From an uncultured Ruminococcus sp. (lineage in GTDB: Bacteria > Bacillota > Clostridia > Oscillospirales > Ruminococcaceae), in assembly GCA_945876155.1 (NCBI GenBank), contig CAMCMW010000017.1:1-11848 (forward strand): 11,848 bases of DNA, in the 5' to 3' direction. Under the pieces are notes generated by a model. That model had not been told where the DNA came from. It did no database searches and was given only the letters and a program-made list of their open reading frames with translations. Within the stretch, counting starts at the first letter, position 1, and every line of letters begins with the position of its first letter. Shown piece by piece: positions 1 to 7,929 of this stretch. Both the position numbers and the translations under genes were made by a program.

Positions 1-86
1 CTTTGCGGCAGGTATCTTATTTCTACAAAAAGCCGCATGAATAATTGTCTAAAACCACCAAAAAAACTGGTAATTTATTAGCTTGC
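1..86. other. Upstream non-coding edge
   Basis: No gene is visible. TGCGGC at 4-9 and GCCGCA at 32-37 can pair across a 22-nt loop, but no T-run follows, so I do not call a terminator. This is probably the tail of an upstream intergenic region cut by the window edge. Confidence 0.3.
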
Positions 87-115
87 TTGCAATTATATGT
101 GATTTTTGATATAAT
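87..115 (+). promoter_or_regulatory. Sigma-A promoter of the gtrA-like operon
   Basis: The -35 box TTGCAA (87-92) is separated by exactly 17 bp from the -10 box TATAAT (110-115). The TG at 107-108 gives an extended -10 (TGaTATAAT). Transcription would start near 122, leaving a short leader of about 38 nt before the GTG start at 160. It is the only good promoter seen upstream of the three-gene operon. Confidence 0.75.
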
Positions 116-159
116 GAATAAGTTATAGATTTTATATATTTTACGAAAGGCGTGATCGG

Positions 160-621
160 GTGAAGGAATTATTTCATCTGCTGTTTGGTCTGAAATTCAG
201 GGCACTGTTTTTTGAACCGACTGAAAACGGATTTATCAAGTTTTTCCGCTACTGCTTTGTTGGTGGAATTGCCTTTGTTGTTGATTACGGTGCTTTTTCT
301 GTCACCTGTCTGCTGCTGGGCAAAAGCGATTTTATTACAGCTGCCGCAACAACCGTCGGCTTTATCTGCGGACTGATTGTAAACTTTCTGCTTTCAAAAA
401 AGTTCGTGTTTACCGAGGATTCAAAGTACGGCTCAGTCAAGGGAGAATTTCTGGGCTACACAATAATTGGTATTATCGGCTGGATTCTCAATGTACTGCT
501 GATGCTTGTCTGCACGAGCTGGGTTTTCAGCATAAACAGGTATATAGCCAAAATCGTTGTTGCTTTGATAGTACTTATTTTTAATTATGTTGCAAGAAAA
601 ATTATTCTGTATTCTAAATAA
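160..621 (+). CDS. GtrA-like membrane protein (putative polyprenyl-linked sugar flippase)
   Basis: A 153-residue protein with four predicted membrane helices (about 31-52, 59-79, 98-120 and 127-147), the usual size and topology of the GtrA/DPMS-2 family (PF04138). Family landmarks are visible: RYCFVGG at 30-36 followed by an Asp at 42, NFLLSKKFVF at 75-84, and NYVARKII near the C-terminus. GtrA proteins are thought to move undecaprenyl-phosphate-linked sugars across the membrane or to help polysaccharide glycosylation. The start is GTG at 160: GAAAGG at 145-150 is a good ribosome binding site, and the GTG at 152 is out of frame. It is first in an operon, with the next gene 12 nt downstream. 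The family call is firm; the sugar is unknown. Confidence 0.85.
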   Translation: MKELFHLLFGLKFRALFFEPTENGFIKFFRYCFVGGIAFVVDYGAFSVTCLLLGKSDFITAAATTVGFICGLIVNFLLSKKFVFTEDSKYGSVKGEFLGYTIIGIIGWILNVLLMLVCTSWVFSINRYIAKIVVALIVLIFNYVARKIILYSK

Positions 622-633
622 AAGGAGAAACAA

Positions 634-2190
634 ATGGAAAATGTTGTTGTAATCGGTGCAGGTCCTGCCGGACTGACCGCCGCTTATGAGCTGTTAAAAC
701 AAGCTCCGGACAAGTATAGCGTAACCGTACTTGAGGAAACCAATGAAATAGGCGGTATTTCAAAGACCGTAAAATATAAGGGCAATCGCATGGACATGGG
801 CGGACACCGCTTCTTCTCCAAAATGCCGGAGGTCAATAAATGGTGGAATGAGATGCTCCCTATGCAGGGCAAGCCGAGTTTTGACGATATTCTTCTTGAC
901 AGAAGCATTCCGCTGACTGACAACGGACCTGATCCGGAATCCACAGATCGTGTTATGCTTACAAGACACCGTGTTTCCCGAATTCTTTTTGATGACAAGT
1001 TTTATGACTATCCGGTATCCTTAAAGCCTGAAACCATCAAAAATTTCGGTTTCTTCACAACCATGAAGGTGGGTTTCAGCTACCTCGCCTCTGTCTTCCA
1101 CAAACGTCCTGAAACCAATCTTGAAAACTTCTACATAAACTGTTTCGGAAAGAAACTCTATTCAATGTTTTTTGAATATTATACTGAAAACCTCTGGGGC
1201 AGACACCCAAGTGAGATTGACGCTTCATGGGGTGCTCAGCGTACCAAAGGACTTTCCATTGTAGGAATTATCAAGGACTTTTTCGGAAAGCTTTTCAAAG
1301 TCAAGAACCGTAAGGTAAATACTTCACTTATCGAGGAATTCAAATATCCTAAGTTCGGTCCCGGTCAGCTCTGGGAAACAACTGCTCTGGAATTTGAAAA
1401 GCTGGGCGGAAAAATAATAATGAATGCCTCTGTTAAAAAGCTCCATAAGGACGGCAATCGTCTGACGGGCGTTACATATGTAAAAGACGGAAAGGAAACA
1501 GTTTTAAACGGCGATTATGTCATTTCCTCAATGCCTGTAAGAGATCTTGTAGCCGGAATGAATGACGTTCCCGAAGATGCTGCAAGAATTGCGGCAGGTC
1601 TCCCCTATCGTGACTATATGACCCTGGGCGTTCTTATCCCGAAACTTAATCTCGAAAACAAGACTGATATGAAAACAGTCGGCAATATCGTTCCGGATTG
1701 CTGGGTATACGTTCAGGACAGACGTGTCAAGGTAGGCAGATTCCAGCTTTACAACAACTGGTCTCCGTATCTTGTAAAAGATCTTGAAAATACAGTATGG
1801 ATAGGACTTGAATACTTTGTAAATGAAGGCGACCAATTCTGGAATATGACAGAAAAGGAATTTTCAGAATTCGGCGTTGATGAAATGATAAAGCTCGGAC
1901 TTATTTCAAGCCGTGATGAAGTTCTCGATACCCATATGGAAAAGGTAAAGAAGGCATATCCTGCATATTTCGATACATACGATGAAATGGACAAGCTTAT
2001 TGATTACCTCAACACTATTGAAAATCTCTTCTGCGTCGGCAGAAACGGTCAGCACCGTTACAACAATATGGACCATTCAATGGTAACAGCCTTTGAAACC
2101 GTCAAGAATATCATAGGCGGCGTAAAAGACAAGAGCAATATCTGGAATGTCAACACAGAAAAAGAGTACCACGAAGAAAAGAAAAGCTAA
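634..2190 (+). CDS. FAD-dependent oxidoreductase, UDP-galactopyranose mutase/amine-oxidase-like
   Basis: A 518-residue flavoprotein. The N-terminal dinucleotide fold is clear: [11 protein letters not shown] at 4-14 (GxGxxG at 8-13), the acidic residues ending beta-2 (LEE, 34-36), and [10 protein letters not shown] at 54-63, where this superfamily contacts flavin. A C-terminal flavin-binding segment with [10 protein letters not shown] at 469-478 matches the end of the NAD(P)-binding_8/amino-oxidase family that includes UDP-galactopyranose mutase and protoporphyrinogen-oxidase-like proteins (COG1232). AAAGGAG precedes the ATG. It sits between a GtrA-like flippase and a GT-C-like membrane protein, 12 and 11 nt away, so a role in making or modifying a nucleotide- or lipid-linked sugar is more likely than haem synthesis. 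The true substrate cannot be read from sequence. It could be a mutase, an oxidase or a desaturase; the fold is certain, the reaction is not. Confidence 0.8.
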   Translation: MENVVVIGAGPAGLTAAYELLKQAPDKYSVTVLEETNEIGGISKTVKYKGNRMDMGGHRFFSKMPEVNKWWNEMLPMQGKPSFDDILLDRSIPLTDNGPDPESTDRVMLTRHRVSRILFDDKFYDYPVSLKPETIKNFGFFTTMKVGFSYLASVFHKRPETNLENFYINCFGKKLYSMFFEYYTENLWGRHPSEIDASWGAQRTKGLSIVGIIKDFFGKLFKVKNRKVNTSLIEEFKYPKFGPGQLWETTALEFEKLGGKIIMNASVKKLHKDGNRLTGVTYVKDGKETVLNGDYVISSMPVRDLVAGMNDVPEDAARIAAGLPYRDYMTLGVLIPKLNLENKTDMKTVGNIVPDCWVYVQDRRVKVGRFQLYNNWSPYLVKDLENTVWIGLEYFVNEGDQFWNMTEKEFSEFGVDEMIKLGLISSRDEVLDTHMEKVKKAYPAYFDTYDEMDKLIDYLNTIENLFCVGRNGQHRYNNMDHSMVTAFETVKNIIGGVKDKSNIWNVNTEKEYHEEKKS

Positions 2191-2201
2191 GGGAGATAAC
2201 T

Positions 2202-4526
2202 ATGAAAATATTAATACCGGCTGTTATTTCAGCAGTTTTTATTATAGTATCAGCCTTTGGTCTGACCATGCTGCCGTCCCTTAAAAGTGAAAAAAACAAA
2301 ATTTTGAAAACAAGCGGTATTTTCCTTTTAACGGCAATTGCGTTCTTCGGCTTTTGCAATGTGTTTTTGAATTCATTCGTTGACTGTGAGTCAGCACCGT
2401 CGGCAGTTTCTCTTGTGATACTGTCACTGGCAGCGTACTTCGGCTTTGTGGGTTCACACTTTATTTCCCGTGAAAAACTGAAAAAATTCACTTTCAGACT
2501 GGGAGTTACAGCACTGGCAGTATTTTTAGCCGAGTCCTTTATATTCAACTTCAAGAGCATTTCACAGGACAATGAAAAATTCCAGGCTGACTTCAGTTCA
2601 GCACAGATTCAGACTCCGGACACAGTACAGCTGACAGATTCAGGCGTTGTTTTCATTGGTGACGGAAGTATTGTTCTGAATGTATCAGCTGAAAATATCA
2701 ATGCACTGGGACTTGATTTCAGCGGAAAAGACAAAAGTGTGATTTGTTCCGCTGACATATCAGACGAGAATTTATCCCACTGTTTTATCAATGTGGGACA
2801 AAAGACCATCACAGCAGACGGCGGAATTGCGGAGTTTTCCTTCAACACCTACCAGAAACTCAATGAAGTAAAAATATCCCTGACCGAGGTAAATCAGGCT
2901 GTCACTATTTCATCGTGTATTTTCAGCACAGCGCTGCCGTTCAGATTTTCTGATGTAAGATTTCTGGGACTGTTTGTTTTCATCGGTTTAATATGCGCTG
3001 TAGTGACCTTTGAGTTTTATAAAACGGTCTACAACTGCCGCTTATGGAAACACAAGCTTTTAGTAGCTGCGGCGGCACTTGTGTGTACGGCAGGAGTGTT
3101 TGCTAATTTCCAGCCGGATCAGAGGCTTATTGACTACAAGACGGCTGACATCACCACCAGTGATCCATTTGTACAGATGTTTGACGCCTGTCAGAAAGGA
3201 CAGGTCAGCCTTGACATTACTCCGCCCCCGGAACTTGTTCAGATGGAAGATCCTTATGACACTACAAAGCGTTCCATTGTCGGATTTTCCTATGCGTGGG
3301 ACAGAGCATTCTACAACGGTAAATATTATTCCTATTACGGCATCGCTCCGGTACTGACATTTTATTATCCGTTTTATCTGATAACCGGAAAACTGCCTAC
3401 CCTTAACATTTCCAACGCTTTCTTTTCAGCCCTTTCAATGCTGTTCCTCTGTGAAGTGATACTGGCATTTGTAAAAAGATTCATCAAAAAATCAAATCTG
3501 CTCCTGCTTATACTTACAATGAGTGCGGCGTGTCTATGCTCAGGAGGATATTTCCTTACTGCATCTTCAAGCCTTTACACTCTTCCTGGCGCTGCCGGTT
3601 CCTGTTTCCTTTATCTGTGCCTGTGGGCTGGATTCGGGGCGTGCAACCGCAAAAAAGCTGTCTGGAAATACATACTCTTTGCGGTTTCCGGAATTTCCTT
3701 TATACTCTGTGTTGCGTCAAGACCAACAAGAGCGTTGAGCGCACTTATCCTTGCACCGTTATTCCTTGGAATTATATTCAGCAAGGAACTTAAAATCAAG
3801 GAAAAGATATCTTCAGCGTCGGCATTTCTTGTTCCGGTCATTGCAGGTGCTGCCGGACTAATGGCTTACAACTACGCAAGATTCGATTCGCCTTTTGAGT
3901 TTGGTGCGGTTTACCAGCTTACTGTCAGCGACATTCATGCAAATGTTACAACCCTGTCTTCCCTGCCTTATGCGATAATACAGTATTTCTTCCAGCCTTT
4001 TGAAATGACAAAGTCATTCCCGTTCTTTGGTCTTTCGACTGTTGAGCTTTCAGGCTACGGCAGATATATTTACAGTGCTTCATCTCACGGCGCATTTATG
4101 TACCCGCTTATTTTTGCCGGCGCTGCAATACTTCCGTTTTTCCTTTATCAGTGCAGACGCAGAAAAGGCACAAAATTCATTTACAATGACGACTGCATAA
4201 AGCGTTACACCTATGGGTTAATGGCTGTAATTTCCGTTGTGCTGGCTTGGCTTGACTTCTGCATGGGCGGTGTTATTTTCAGCTACGTGTGTGACATTCT
4301 CCCGGTACTGGTACTGCTTTCAGTCTGGGTGATTCTGGATACACATCAGCGGCTGAGCGAAATACCGTCGGCAGCTGGCAAAAGCGTATGTATCTTTTCA
4401 GTTATCTCTATAGCAACTATCTTTGTTGTGATACTGGAACTGGTTTCAGTTTACAGCTCCGGAACGGTTGCTCCTTATCCGGGTGTCATTTCTGCTATGG
4501 AGGATCTGATTTGTTTCTGGAATTAA
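2202..4526 (+). CDS. Large polytopic membrane protein, GT-C glycosyltransferase-like
   Basis: A 774-residue protein with about 13 predicted membrane helices. Four lie at the N-terminus (about 3-116). A mostly hydrophilic domain follows (about 118-245), probably extracytoplasmic and beta-rich, then two helices (250-302) and a long loop with the aromatic stretch WDRAFYNGKYYSYYGIAP (366-383). The C-terminal helical block contains YNYARFDSPFEFG (from about 556), resembling a loop seen in bacterial PMT/ArnT-like GT-C membrane proteins. GT-C enzymes transfer sugars from polyprenyl-phosphate donors on the outer face of the membrane, which fits the GtrA-like and flavoprotein genes immediately upstream. 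No clear catalytic DD/DE motif can be placed in the first loop, so glycosyltransferase function is inferred. GGGAGA at 2190-2195 is the ribosome binding site. It could instead be an uncharacterised Clostridia membrane protein family without transferase activity. Confidence 0.65.
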   Translation: MKILIPAVISAVFIIVSAFGLTMLPSLKSEKNKILKTSGIFLLTAIAFFGFCNVFLNSFVDCESAPSAVSLVILSLAAYFGFVGSHFISREKLKKFTFRLGVTALAVFLAESFIFNFKSISQDNEKFQADFSSAQIQTPDTVQLTDSGVVFIGDGSIVLNVSAENINALGLDFSGKDKSVICSADISDENLSHCFINVGQKTITADGGIAEFSFNTYQKLNEVKISLTEVNQAVTISSCIFSTALPFRFSDVRFLGLFVFIGLICAVVTFEFYKTVYNCRLWKHKLLVAAAALVCTAGVFANFQPDQRLIDYKTADITTSDPFVQMFDACQKGQVSLDITPPPELVQMEDPYDTTKRSIVGFSYAWDRAFYNGKYYSYYGIAPVLTFYYPFYLITGKLPTLNISNAFFSALSMLFLCEVILAFVKRFIKKSNLLLLILTMSAACLCSGGYFLTASSSLYTLPGAAGSCFLYLCLWAGFGACNRKKAVWKYILFAVSGISFILCVASRPTRALSALILAPLFLGIIFSKELKIKEKISSASAFLVPVIAGAAGLMAYNYARFDSPFEFGAVYQLTVSDIHANVTTLSSLPYAIIQYFFQPFEMTKSFPFFGLSTVELSGYGRYIYSASSHGAFMYPLIFAGAAILPFFLYQCRRRKGTKFIYNDDCIKRYTYGLMAVISVVLAWLDFCMGGVIFSYVCDILPVLVLLSVWVILDTHQRLSEIPSAAGKSVCIFSVISIATIFVVILELVSVYSSGTVAPYPGVISAMEDLICFWN

Positions 4527-4539
4527 TTATACTTTTTAT

Positions 4540-4563
4540 GGGGACGCTGTAATAAGTGTCCCT
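4540..4563 (+). terminator. Weak hairpin after the gtrA-like operon
   Basis: GGGACGCT (4541-4548) pairs with AGTGTCCC (4555-4562), an 8-bp stem with one G-U pair and a 6-nt loop. Only three T follow, so termination would be weak. It is the first hairpin after the operon stop and may belong to the dispersed repeat that follows. Confidence 0.4.
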
Positions 4564-4596
4564 TTCAGTTTGTCGGAAAAGTTCTTTTTCAGTTAT

Positions 4597-4672
4597 TCGG
4601 TTGAGCAATGCTCGCCCCTACTATCACGTCACGCTTAAAACTTTATTGTAGGGGCGACCATTGGTCGCCCGA
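4597..4672. repeat. Dispersed inverted-repeat element, MITE/REP-like
   Basis: Two 25-bp units lie in inverted orientation (4597-4621 and 4648-4672), 26 bp apart, and match at 21 of 25 positions when one is reverse-complemented. The right unit is itself a palindrome, GGGCGACC-ATT-GGTCGCCC (4652-4670). The left unit holds GAGCAATGCTC, which is also self-complementary. Such GGGGCGACCATTGG palindromes are familiar as intergenic repeats in Firmicutes genomes. It contains no coding capacity. It could act as a bidirectional transcription stop or an mRNA-stabilising hairpin between the operon and the DUF378 gene. Confidence 0.7.
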
Positions 4673-4746
4673 TATTATAATATTTTTCTAAAATTTACAT
4701 TACAAAAAAAGAATAATTCAAAAAAAACTGAAAATACTAAAGCCAT

Positions 4747-4762
4747 GAACATGAAAATGTTC
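4747..4762. repeat. Small inverted repeat upstream of DUF378 gene
   Basis: GAACAT (4747-4752) and ATGTTC (4757-4762) form a 6-bp dyad around GAAA, 20 bp before the DUF378 start. This could be an operator half-site pair or a leader hairpin. I see no convincing promoter between 4673 and 4770, which is A-rich. Confidence 0.3.
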
Positions 4763-4782
4763 TGAGAAACGAGGTGTACAAT

Positions 4783-4998
4783 ATGTGGGACAAACTCGCA
4801 TTGATTCTGCTGATAATCGGCGGAATTAACTGGGGTCTGGTAGGCATTTTCCGTTTCGACCTTGTTGCGTGGCTCTTTGGAGGAACAGATTCCATCATAA
4901 GCAGAGCGATTTATATTATTGTTGCAATTTCAGCAATATGGTGCATTTCTCTGCTTTTCAGACCAAACGACAAGCTTATTGAAGCGACAGACTCGTAA
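4783..4998 (+). CDS. DUF378 family small membrane protein
   Basis: A 71-residue protein with two predicted membrane helices (about 5-32 and 40-58) and the DUF378 hallmark GINWGLVG at 14-21. The family is widespread in Firmicutes and has no established biochemical role. I place the start at ATG 4783, not at the upstream in-frame GTG 4774, because that GTG lies inside the ribosome binding site GAGGTG (4771-4776), which is 6 nt from the ATG. The gene stands alone between a dispersed repeat and a strong terminator, so it is probably a single-gene transcript. The family assignment is firm; function is unknown. Confidence 0.88.
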   Translation: MWDKLALILLIIGGINWGLVGIFRFDLVAWLFGGTDSIISRAIYIIVAISAIWCISLLFRPNDKLIEATDS

Positions 4999-5010
4999 AA
5001 GACCTCAAAT

Positions 5011-5050
5011 AACGTTCAGCATTTTTTCAACAATGCCGCAGCTGAATGTT
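5011..5050 (+). repeat. Hairpin preceding the DUF378 terminator
   Basis: AACGTTCAGC (5011-5020) pairs with GCTGAATGTT (5041-5050), 10 bp with one G-U pair and a 20-nt loop. It is not followed by a T-run, so it is a secondary structure ahead of the true terminator, perhaps protecting the 3' end. Confidence 0.45.
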
Positions 5051-5060
5051 GAAAATCAAA

Positions 5061-5096
5061 AAATTCCGGCTTGAAACACAAAGCCGGAATTTTTTT
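5061..5096 (+). terminator. Rho-independent terminator of the DUF378 gene
   Basis: AAATTCCGGCTT (5061-5072) and AAGCCGGAATTT (5081-5092) form a perfect 12-bp stem with an 8-nt loop, ending in a run of T to 5096. This is the strongest terminator in the left half of the window. Confidence 0.92.
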
Positions 5097-5118
5097 GAAC
5101 ATAACAAAGGAGGATATC

Positions 5119-5286
5119 ATGTCCGATTTATTTGAACGCCCCAGACAGGCGGAATTTTTGGTCTGCCTTTTCAGACACCGTGCACCCTGGCTCTTCAGGA
5201 AAGGCAGTAAACCTTCTGTATACCATAATAATTTTTTCCTTTTTGGTATGATTATATTATATACGGCTTTTATGGGAAATTTTTAA
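5119..5286 (+). CDS. Possible small ORF, 55 codons, unrecognised
   Basis: The ATG at 5119 follows an optimal Shine-Dalgarno AAAGGAGG (5107-5113 plus flank) by 5-6 nt, which is why it is listed. The predicted peptide is basic in its middle, ends in a hydrophobic stretch (about 40-55) and resembles no family I know. A terminator-like hairpin lies inside the ORF (AGGCGGA 5147-5153 with TCTGCCT 5162-5168, then TTTT), which is odd for a coding gene and would fit a leader or attenuator. It lies just after a strong terminator and has no obvious promoter. It could be a decayed gene start. Translation is doubtful. Confidence 0.25.
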   Translation: MSDLFERPRQAEFLVCLFRHRAPWLFRKGSKPSVYHNNFFLFGMIILYTAFMGNF

Positions 5287-5305
5287 AGTCAATGCGAAAA
5301 TGACG

Positions 5306-5348
5306 TGAAAAATATGGGTGAAATGTATGATAATAACACCTCACCCAT
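5306..5348 (-). terminator. Terminator of the LCP-tatD-GH25 operon
   Basis: On the minus strand ATGGGTGAGGTG (5348-5337) pairs with CATTTCACCCAT (5325-5314), a 12-bp stem with two G-U pairs and an 11-nt loop. ATTTTTC follows. The stem overlaps the last base of the GH25 stop codon, so it sits directly at the operon end. Confidence 0.8.
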
Positions 5349-6097
5349 TAACCGATATAATTTTCAAACTCCTCTTTTGTACCGTTAAATACATTGAGGT
5401 CAATAAACTTTTCTATTCCGTCATAGCCCTCAAGGCGGCCTCTGTTGCAGTACTGCCAGAATGTCCACTCTCTTCCGTCCGAAAGCTTAGCCTTTGTGAA
5501 AATACTCCTTATCCATATGTCATTTTCCGCAAAATGATTTTTTATGTACCGGTTGTAGGTAACGTCCGTTGCGTAAATGACCGGATTCATGCCGTAGTAC
5601 TCATAAAGGGCAGTAATAAGGTCGTGAAGATTCTGCCTTGCCTTGTCCTCGTCCGGCGGATTGCTGCCGTTGCCGTTGTAGTACTCAACATCTATCACCG
5701 GCGGCAGCATACCCTCTCTTTTTTCCACTGACTTTATAAAGTTTTCCGCCTGTGTTTTCCCCGGACTGTCAAAGCTGAAAAAGTGGTACGCCCCAACTCT
5801 TATATCCGTTTCGGCAGAATTTTTATAGTTTTCCGCAAAGTATTCGTCTGTAAATCCGCTGCCCTCTGTGGCTTTGATAAAGGCAAAGTCTATTCCCTGT
5901 GATTCAAGCTTTTTCCAGTCAATAGTCCCCTGATATGAGGACACGTCCACTCCCCTGACCGGATAATCTTTCTCAGAGGGAGTGTTGAACCAGATTATGC
6001 CATTATACCAAAGTACAGTTACAATATAAAGCACAGACAGAATTATAATCAGCGCAAAGCCCAGCTTATGGCGTTTTCTTAGTCTTAAACTACTCAT
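5348..6097 (-). CDS. Membrane-anchored GH25 family muramidase (lysozyme)
   Basis: A 249-residue protein. A basic N-terminus and one hydrophobic helix (about 13-35) act as an uncleaved signal anchor, placing the enzyme outside the cell. The rest is a complete glycoside hydrolase family 25 domain (about 47-248) with GVDVSSYQG (49-57, Asp51), IKATEG (74-79), the catalytic pair in DVE (Asp136, Glu138), and WQY (214-216) near the end. GH25 enzymes cut the MurNAc-GlcNAc bond of peptidoglycan. No cell-wall-binding repeats are present, so the membrane anchor is probably how it stays at the wall. The ATG overlaps the tatD stop (ATGA), and no ribosome binding site is visible, which points to translational coupling. 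Role: wall remodelling is more likely than phage lysis. Confidence 0.92.
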   Translation of the reverse strand: MSSLRLRKRHKLGFALIIILSVLYIVTVLWYNGIIWFNTPSEKDYPVRGVDVSSYQGTIDWKKLESQGIDFAFIKATEGSGFTDEYFAENYKNSAETDIRVGAYHFFSFDSPGKTQAENFIKSVEKREGMLPPVIDVEYYNGNGSNPPDEDKARQNLHDLITALYEYYGMNPVIYATDVTYNRYIKNHFAENDIWIRSIFTKAKLSDGREWTFWQYCNRGRLEGYDGIEKFIDLNVFNGTKEEFENYIG

Positions 6098-6864
6098 TTT
6101 ATACCAAAAAACTCATGAGCATTGAGGTTTGTGATATCCAGCATTTCCTGCACGCTCATACCCTTTATTTCCGCTGCCTTTTCTGCCGTTTTTGCAATCA
6201 TACTGCTGTCACAGCGCTGTCCTCTGAAAGGTTCGGGCGCCATATAGGGGCAGTCTGTTTCAAGCATAAGCCTGTCAATTGGTACTTCTGCAAGGGCTTT
6301 GATTGCTTTTTTGGCGTTTTTAAAGGTCAGCACACCCGTAAAGCTTATGTACATACCAAGAGAAATTACCTCTTTTGCAGTTTCAGCCGAACCGCTGAAG
6401 CAGTGAACAACGCCCTTTGGACGGTACTTTCTGAGTATTTCCATAGTATCCTCATTTGCGTTTCGTGAGTGGACTATAACAGGAAGTGCCAGTGAATCAG
6501 CAAGTTCAAGCTGACTGGTAAAAAGCTTTATCTGACGCTCCCTGTTGTAATTTTCATAGTGGTAGTCAAGACCTATCTCGCCCAGCGCTCTGATTTTCGG
6601 GGACTTGCCCAGCAGTTTTTCCAGTTCAGCTGTAAAATCATCAGGGGTTTCAGCCTCTGCCTCCGGGTGAACTCCGCAGGCGGCGTACACAAAATCGTAC
6701 TGCTCCGCAATTTCAACGCATTTATACGAATCCTCCATGGAAGAGCCGACTGTTACAATTTTGCTTACACCTTTTTCCGGAAGGCTTTTAAGCAGTTCGT
6801 CACGGTCAGAATCAAAGGCTGAATCTGTGTAATGACCGTGGGAATCAAAAATGTTATTCAGCAT
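6094..6864 (-). CDS. tatD: TatD family metal-dependent DNase
   Basis: A 256-residue TIM-barrel hydrolase of the TatD/YcfH family. All metal ligands are visible (numbered from the ATG): DSHGH with His9 and His11, GEIGLDYH with Glu96, VIVHSR with His132, VVHCFSGS with His154, and LETDCPYMAP with Asp204. TatD enzymes are Mg-dependent 3'-5' exonucleases or nucleases linked to DNA repair and RNA quality control, and are cytoplasmic. I choose ATG 6864; an in-frame GTG at 6867 is the alternative. GGAGG at 6878-6874 serves either. The start overlaps the end of the LCP-like gene and the stop overlaps the GH25 start, so all three are one operon. No functional link with wall enzymes is established; grouping may be historical. 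Confidence 0.93.
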   Translation of the reverse strand: MLNNIFDSHGHYTDSAFDSDRDELLKSLPEKGVSKIVTVGSSMEDSYKCVEIAEQYDFVYAACGVHPEAEAETPDDFTAELEKLLGKSPKIRALGEIGLDYHYENYNRERQIKLFTSQLELADSLALPVIVHSRNANEDTMEILRKYRPKGVVHCFSGSAETAKEVISLGMYISFTGVLTFKNAKKAIKALAEVPIDRLMLETDCPYMAPEPFRGQRCDSSMIAKTAEKAAEIKGMSVQEMLDITNLNAHEFFGIK

Positions 6865-7915
6865 CACTCTTAGCCTCCGTTTCAGGAATCATAGGCTGTA
6901 GGGTTTCATCCTGCTGAGGTGATGTTGTTTCGACTACAAAGTACTGTGCTATGTCGTCAATGAATGACGTATCAAGTATAAACTTGTCAGAAGTCTGTGT
7001 TCCGGACGGTGTTATAAACTTTGAACGGTCAGAAACGGTTTCATCATCGTTCGGGTCGCTGTACTTCATAAGGAACTTGATGGCATATTTTTTCTGCTGA
7101 TAATCAAGGGCAGATATATCGGTATCAGTTGCATTTACCATTGTTTCAAAGTTATTGTCAAGGTTATCGGCAATTCTTGAACCACTTGTCTGATTTGTCA
7201 TGGCTGTGATAAGGGACGCTGCGGTTGAGATACGCTGTATTTCTCCTCCGCTGAAACCGCCGTAGCTTATAATCTTTTCTATCTGGTCCGGTGAAAGGTA
7301 CTGCAAACCGTCGGACTTCTTAAAGCCTTCGATATTTCCCGGAACAGCAAAGTTTACGCCGCCCATTATGTTGCAGAGCTTCTGGAATGAGGCAGAGTCG
7401 AAAACCATGTAGCGGTCGATTGGTATTTCAAGGGAAAATTCTGCGGCAGATTTAACTTCCGCACCGCCGCCTGATGTATAAAGTTCAGTGAGGGATTTAT
7501 TCTGTTCACCTGCAAGCATATTTTCCGGCAGACCGATAAACACTATCTGCTTATGAACAGGCATGGAACGCATTATCATAAATGTATAAGGCTTGGCTTT
7601 CGTCTCTTTTTCCTCGTCCTCATCGGGTTCTTCCCAGTCATAGGTCTCCTCGTCCTCTGAGCTTTCTTCTTCACTGCTTTCTTCCTCATCTTCTGAATCA
7701 TCATCTATTGAATCGCTCAGGTCGAGAACAAAGAGTATTGTATGACTGTCGCTGTCGGACAGAGTACCAGCCTCGTTGGTCATTGTCAGCAGAGATGAAC
7801 TGTCACTGTCGATTTTGTCGTAGATAATCATTGCAATACCGCCGATTATTATAAGGGATATAAGGAATGTCAGCAGAAACGGAATTGCAATACTTCCGGA
7901 TTTTTTCTTTTTCAT
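6854..7915 (-). CDS. Divergent LytR-CpsA-Psr (LCP)-like anchored protein with acidic insert
   Basis: A 353-residue protein with a Lys-rich N-terminus and one membrane helix (about 13-32), so most of it is extracytoplasmic. Residues about 57-205 follow the LCP pattern: a first strand (ILFVLDLSD, 60-68), a later strand ending IGLPEN where LCP enzymes have IPRDT, then EIPIDRYMVFD (163-173) and IMGGVNFAVPG (183-193). LCP enzymes move wall teichoic acid or capsule from lipid carriers to peptidoglycan. Here the Arg of IPRDT is absent, and the loop normally bearing the pyrophosphate-binding residues is replaced by an extremely acidic Ser/Asp/Glu tract (about 67-106). It may be inactive or have another role. 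AAAGGAGA precedes the ATG by about 5 nt. It is first in the operon with tatD and the GH25 gene. Confidence 0.65.
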   Translation of the reverse strand: MKKKKSGSIAIPFLLTFLISLIIIGGIAMIIYDKIDSDSSSLLTMTNEAGTLSDSDSHTILFVLDLSDSIDDDSEDEEESSEEESSEDEETYDWEEPDEDEEKETKAKPYTFMIMRSMPVHKQIVFIGLPENMLAGEQNKSLTELYTSGGGAEVKSAAEFSLEIPIDRYMVFDSASFQKLCNIMGGVNFAVPGNIEGFKKSDGLQYLSPDQIEKIISYGGFSGGEIQRISTAASLITAMTNQTSGSRIADNLDNNFETMVNATDTDISALDYQQKKYAIKFLMKYSDPNDDETVSDRSKFITPSGTQTSDKFILDTSFIDDIAQYFVVETTSPQQDETLQPMIPETEAKSDAE

Positions 7916-7929
7916 TTTTATCTCCTTTC

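Noticed and set aside
4597..4672. CRISPR array
   Set aside because: Only two repeat units, in inverted orientation, with unequal and non-spacer-like content.
4774..4782. GTG start for the DUF378 gene
   Set aside because: The GTG overlaps the GAGGTG ribosome binding site; ATG 4783 is correctly spaced from it.
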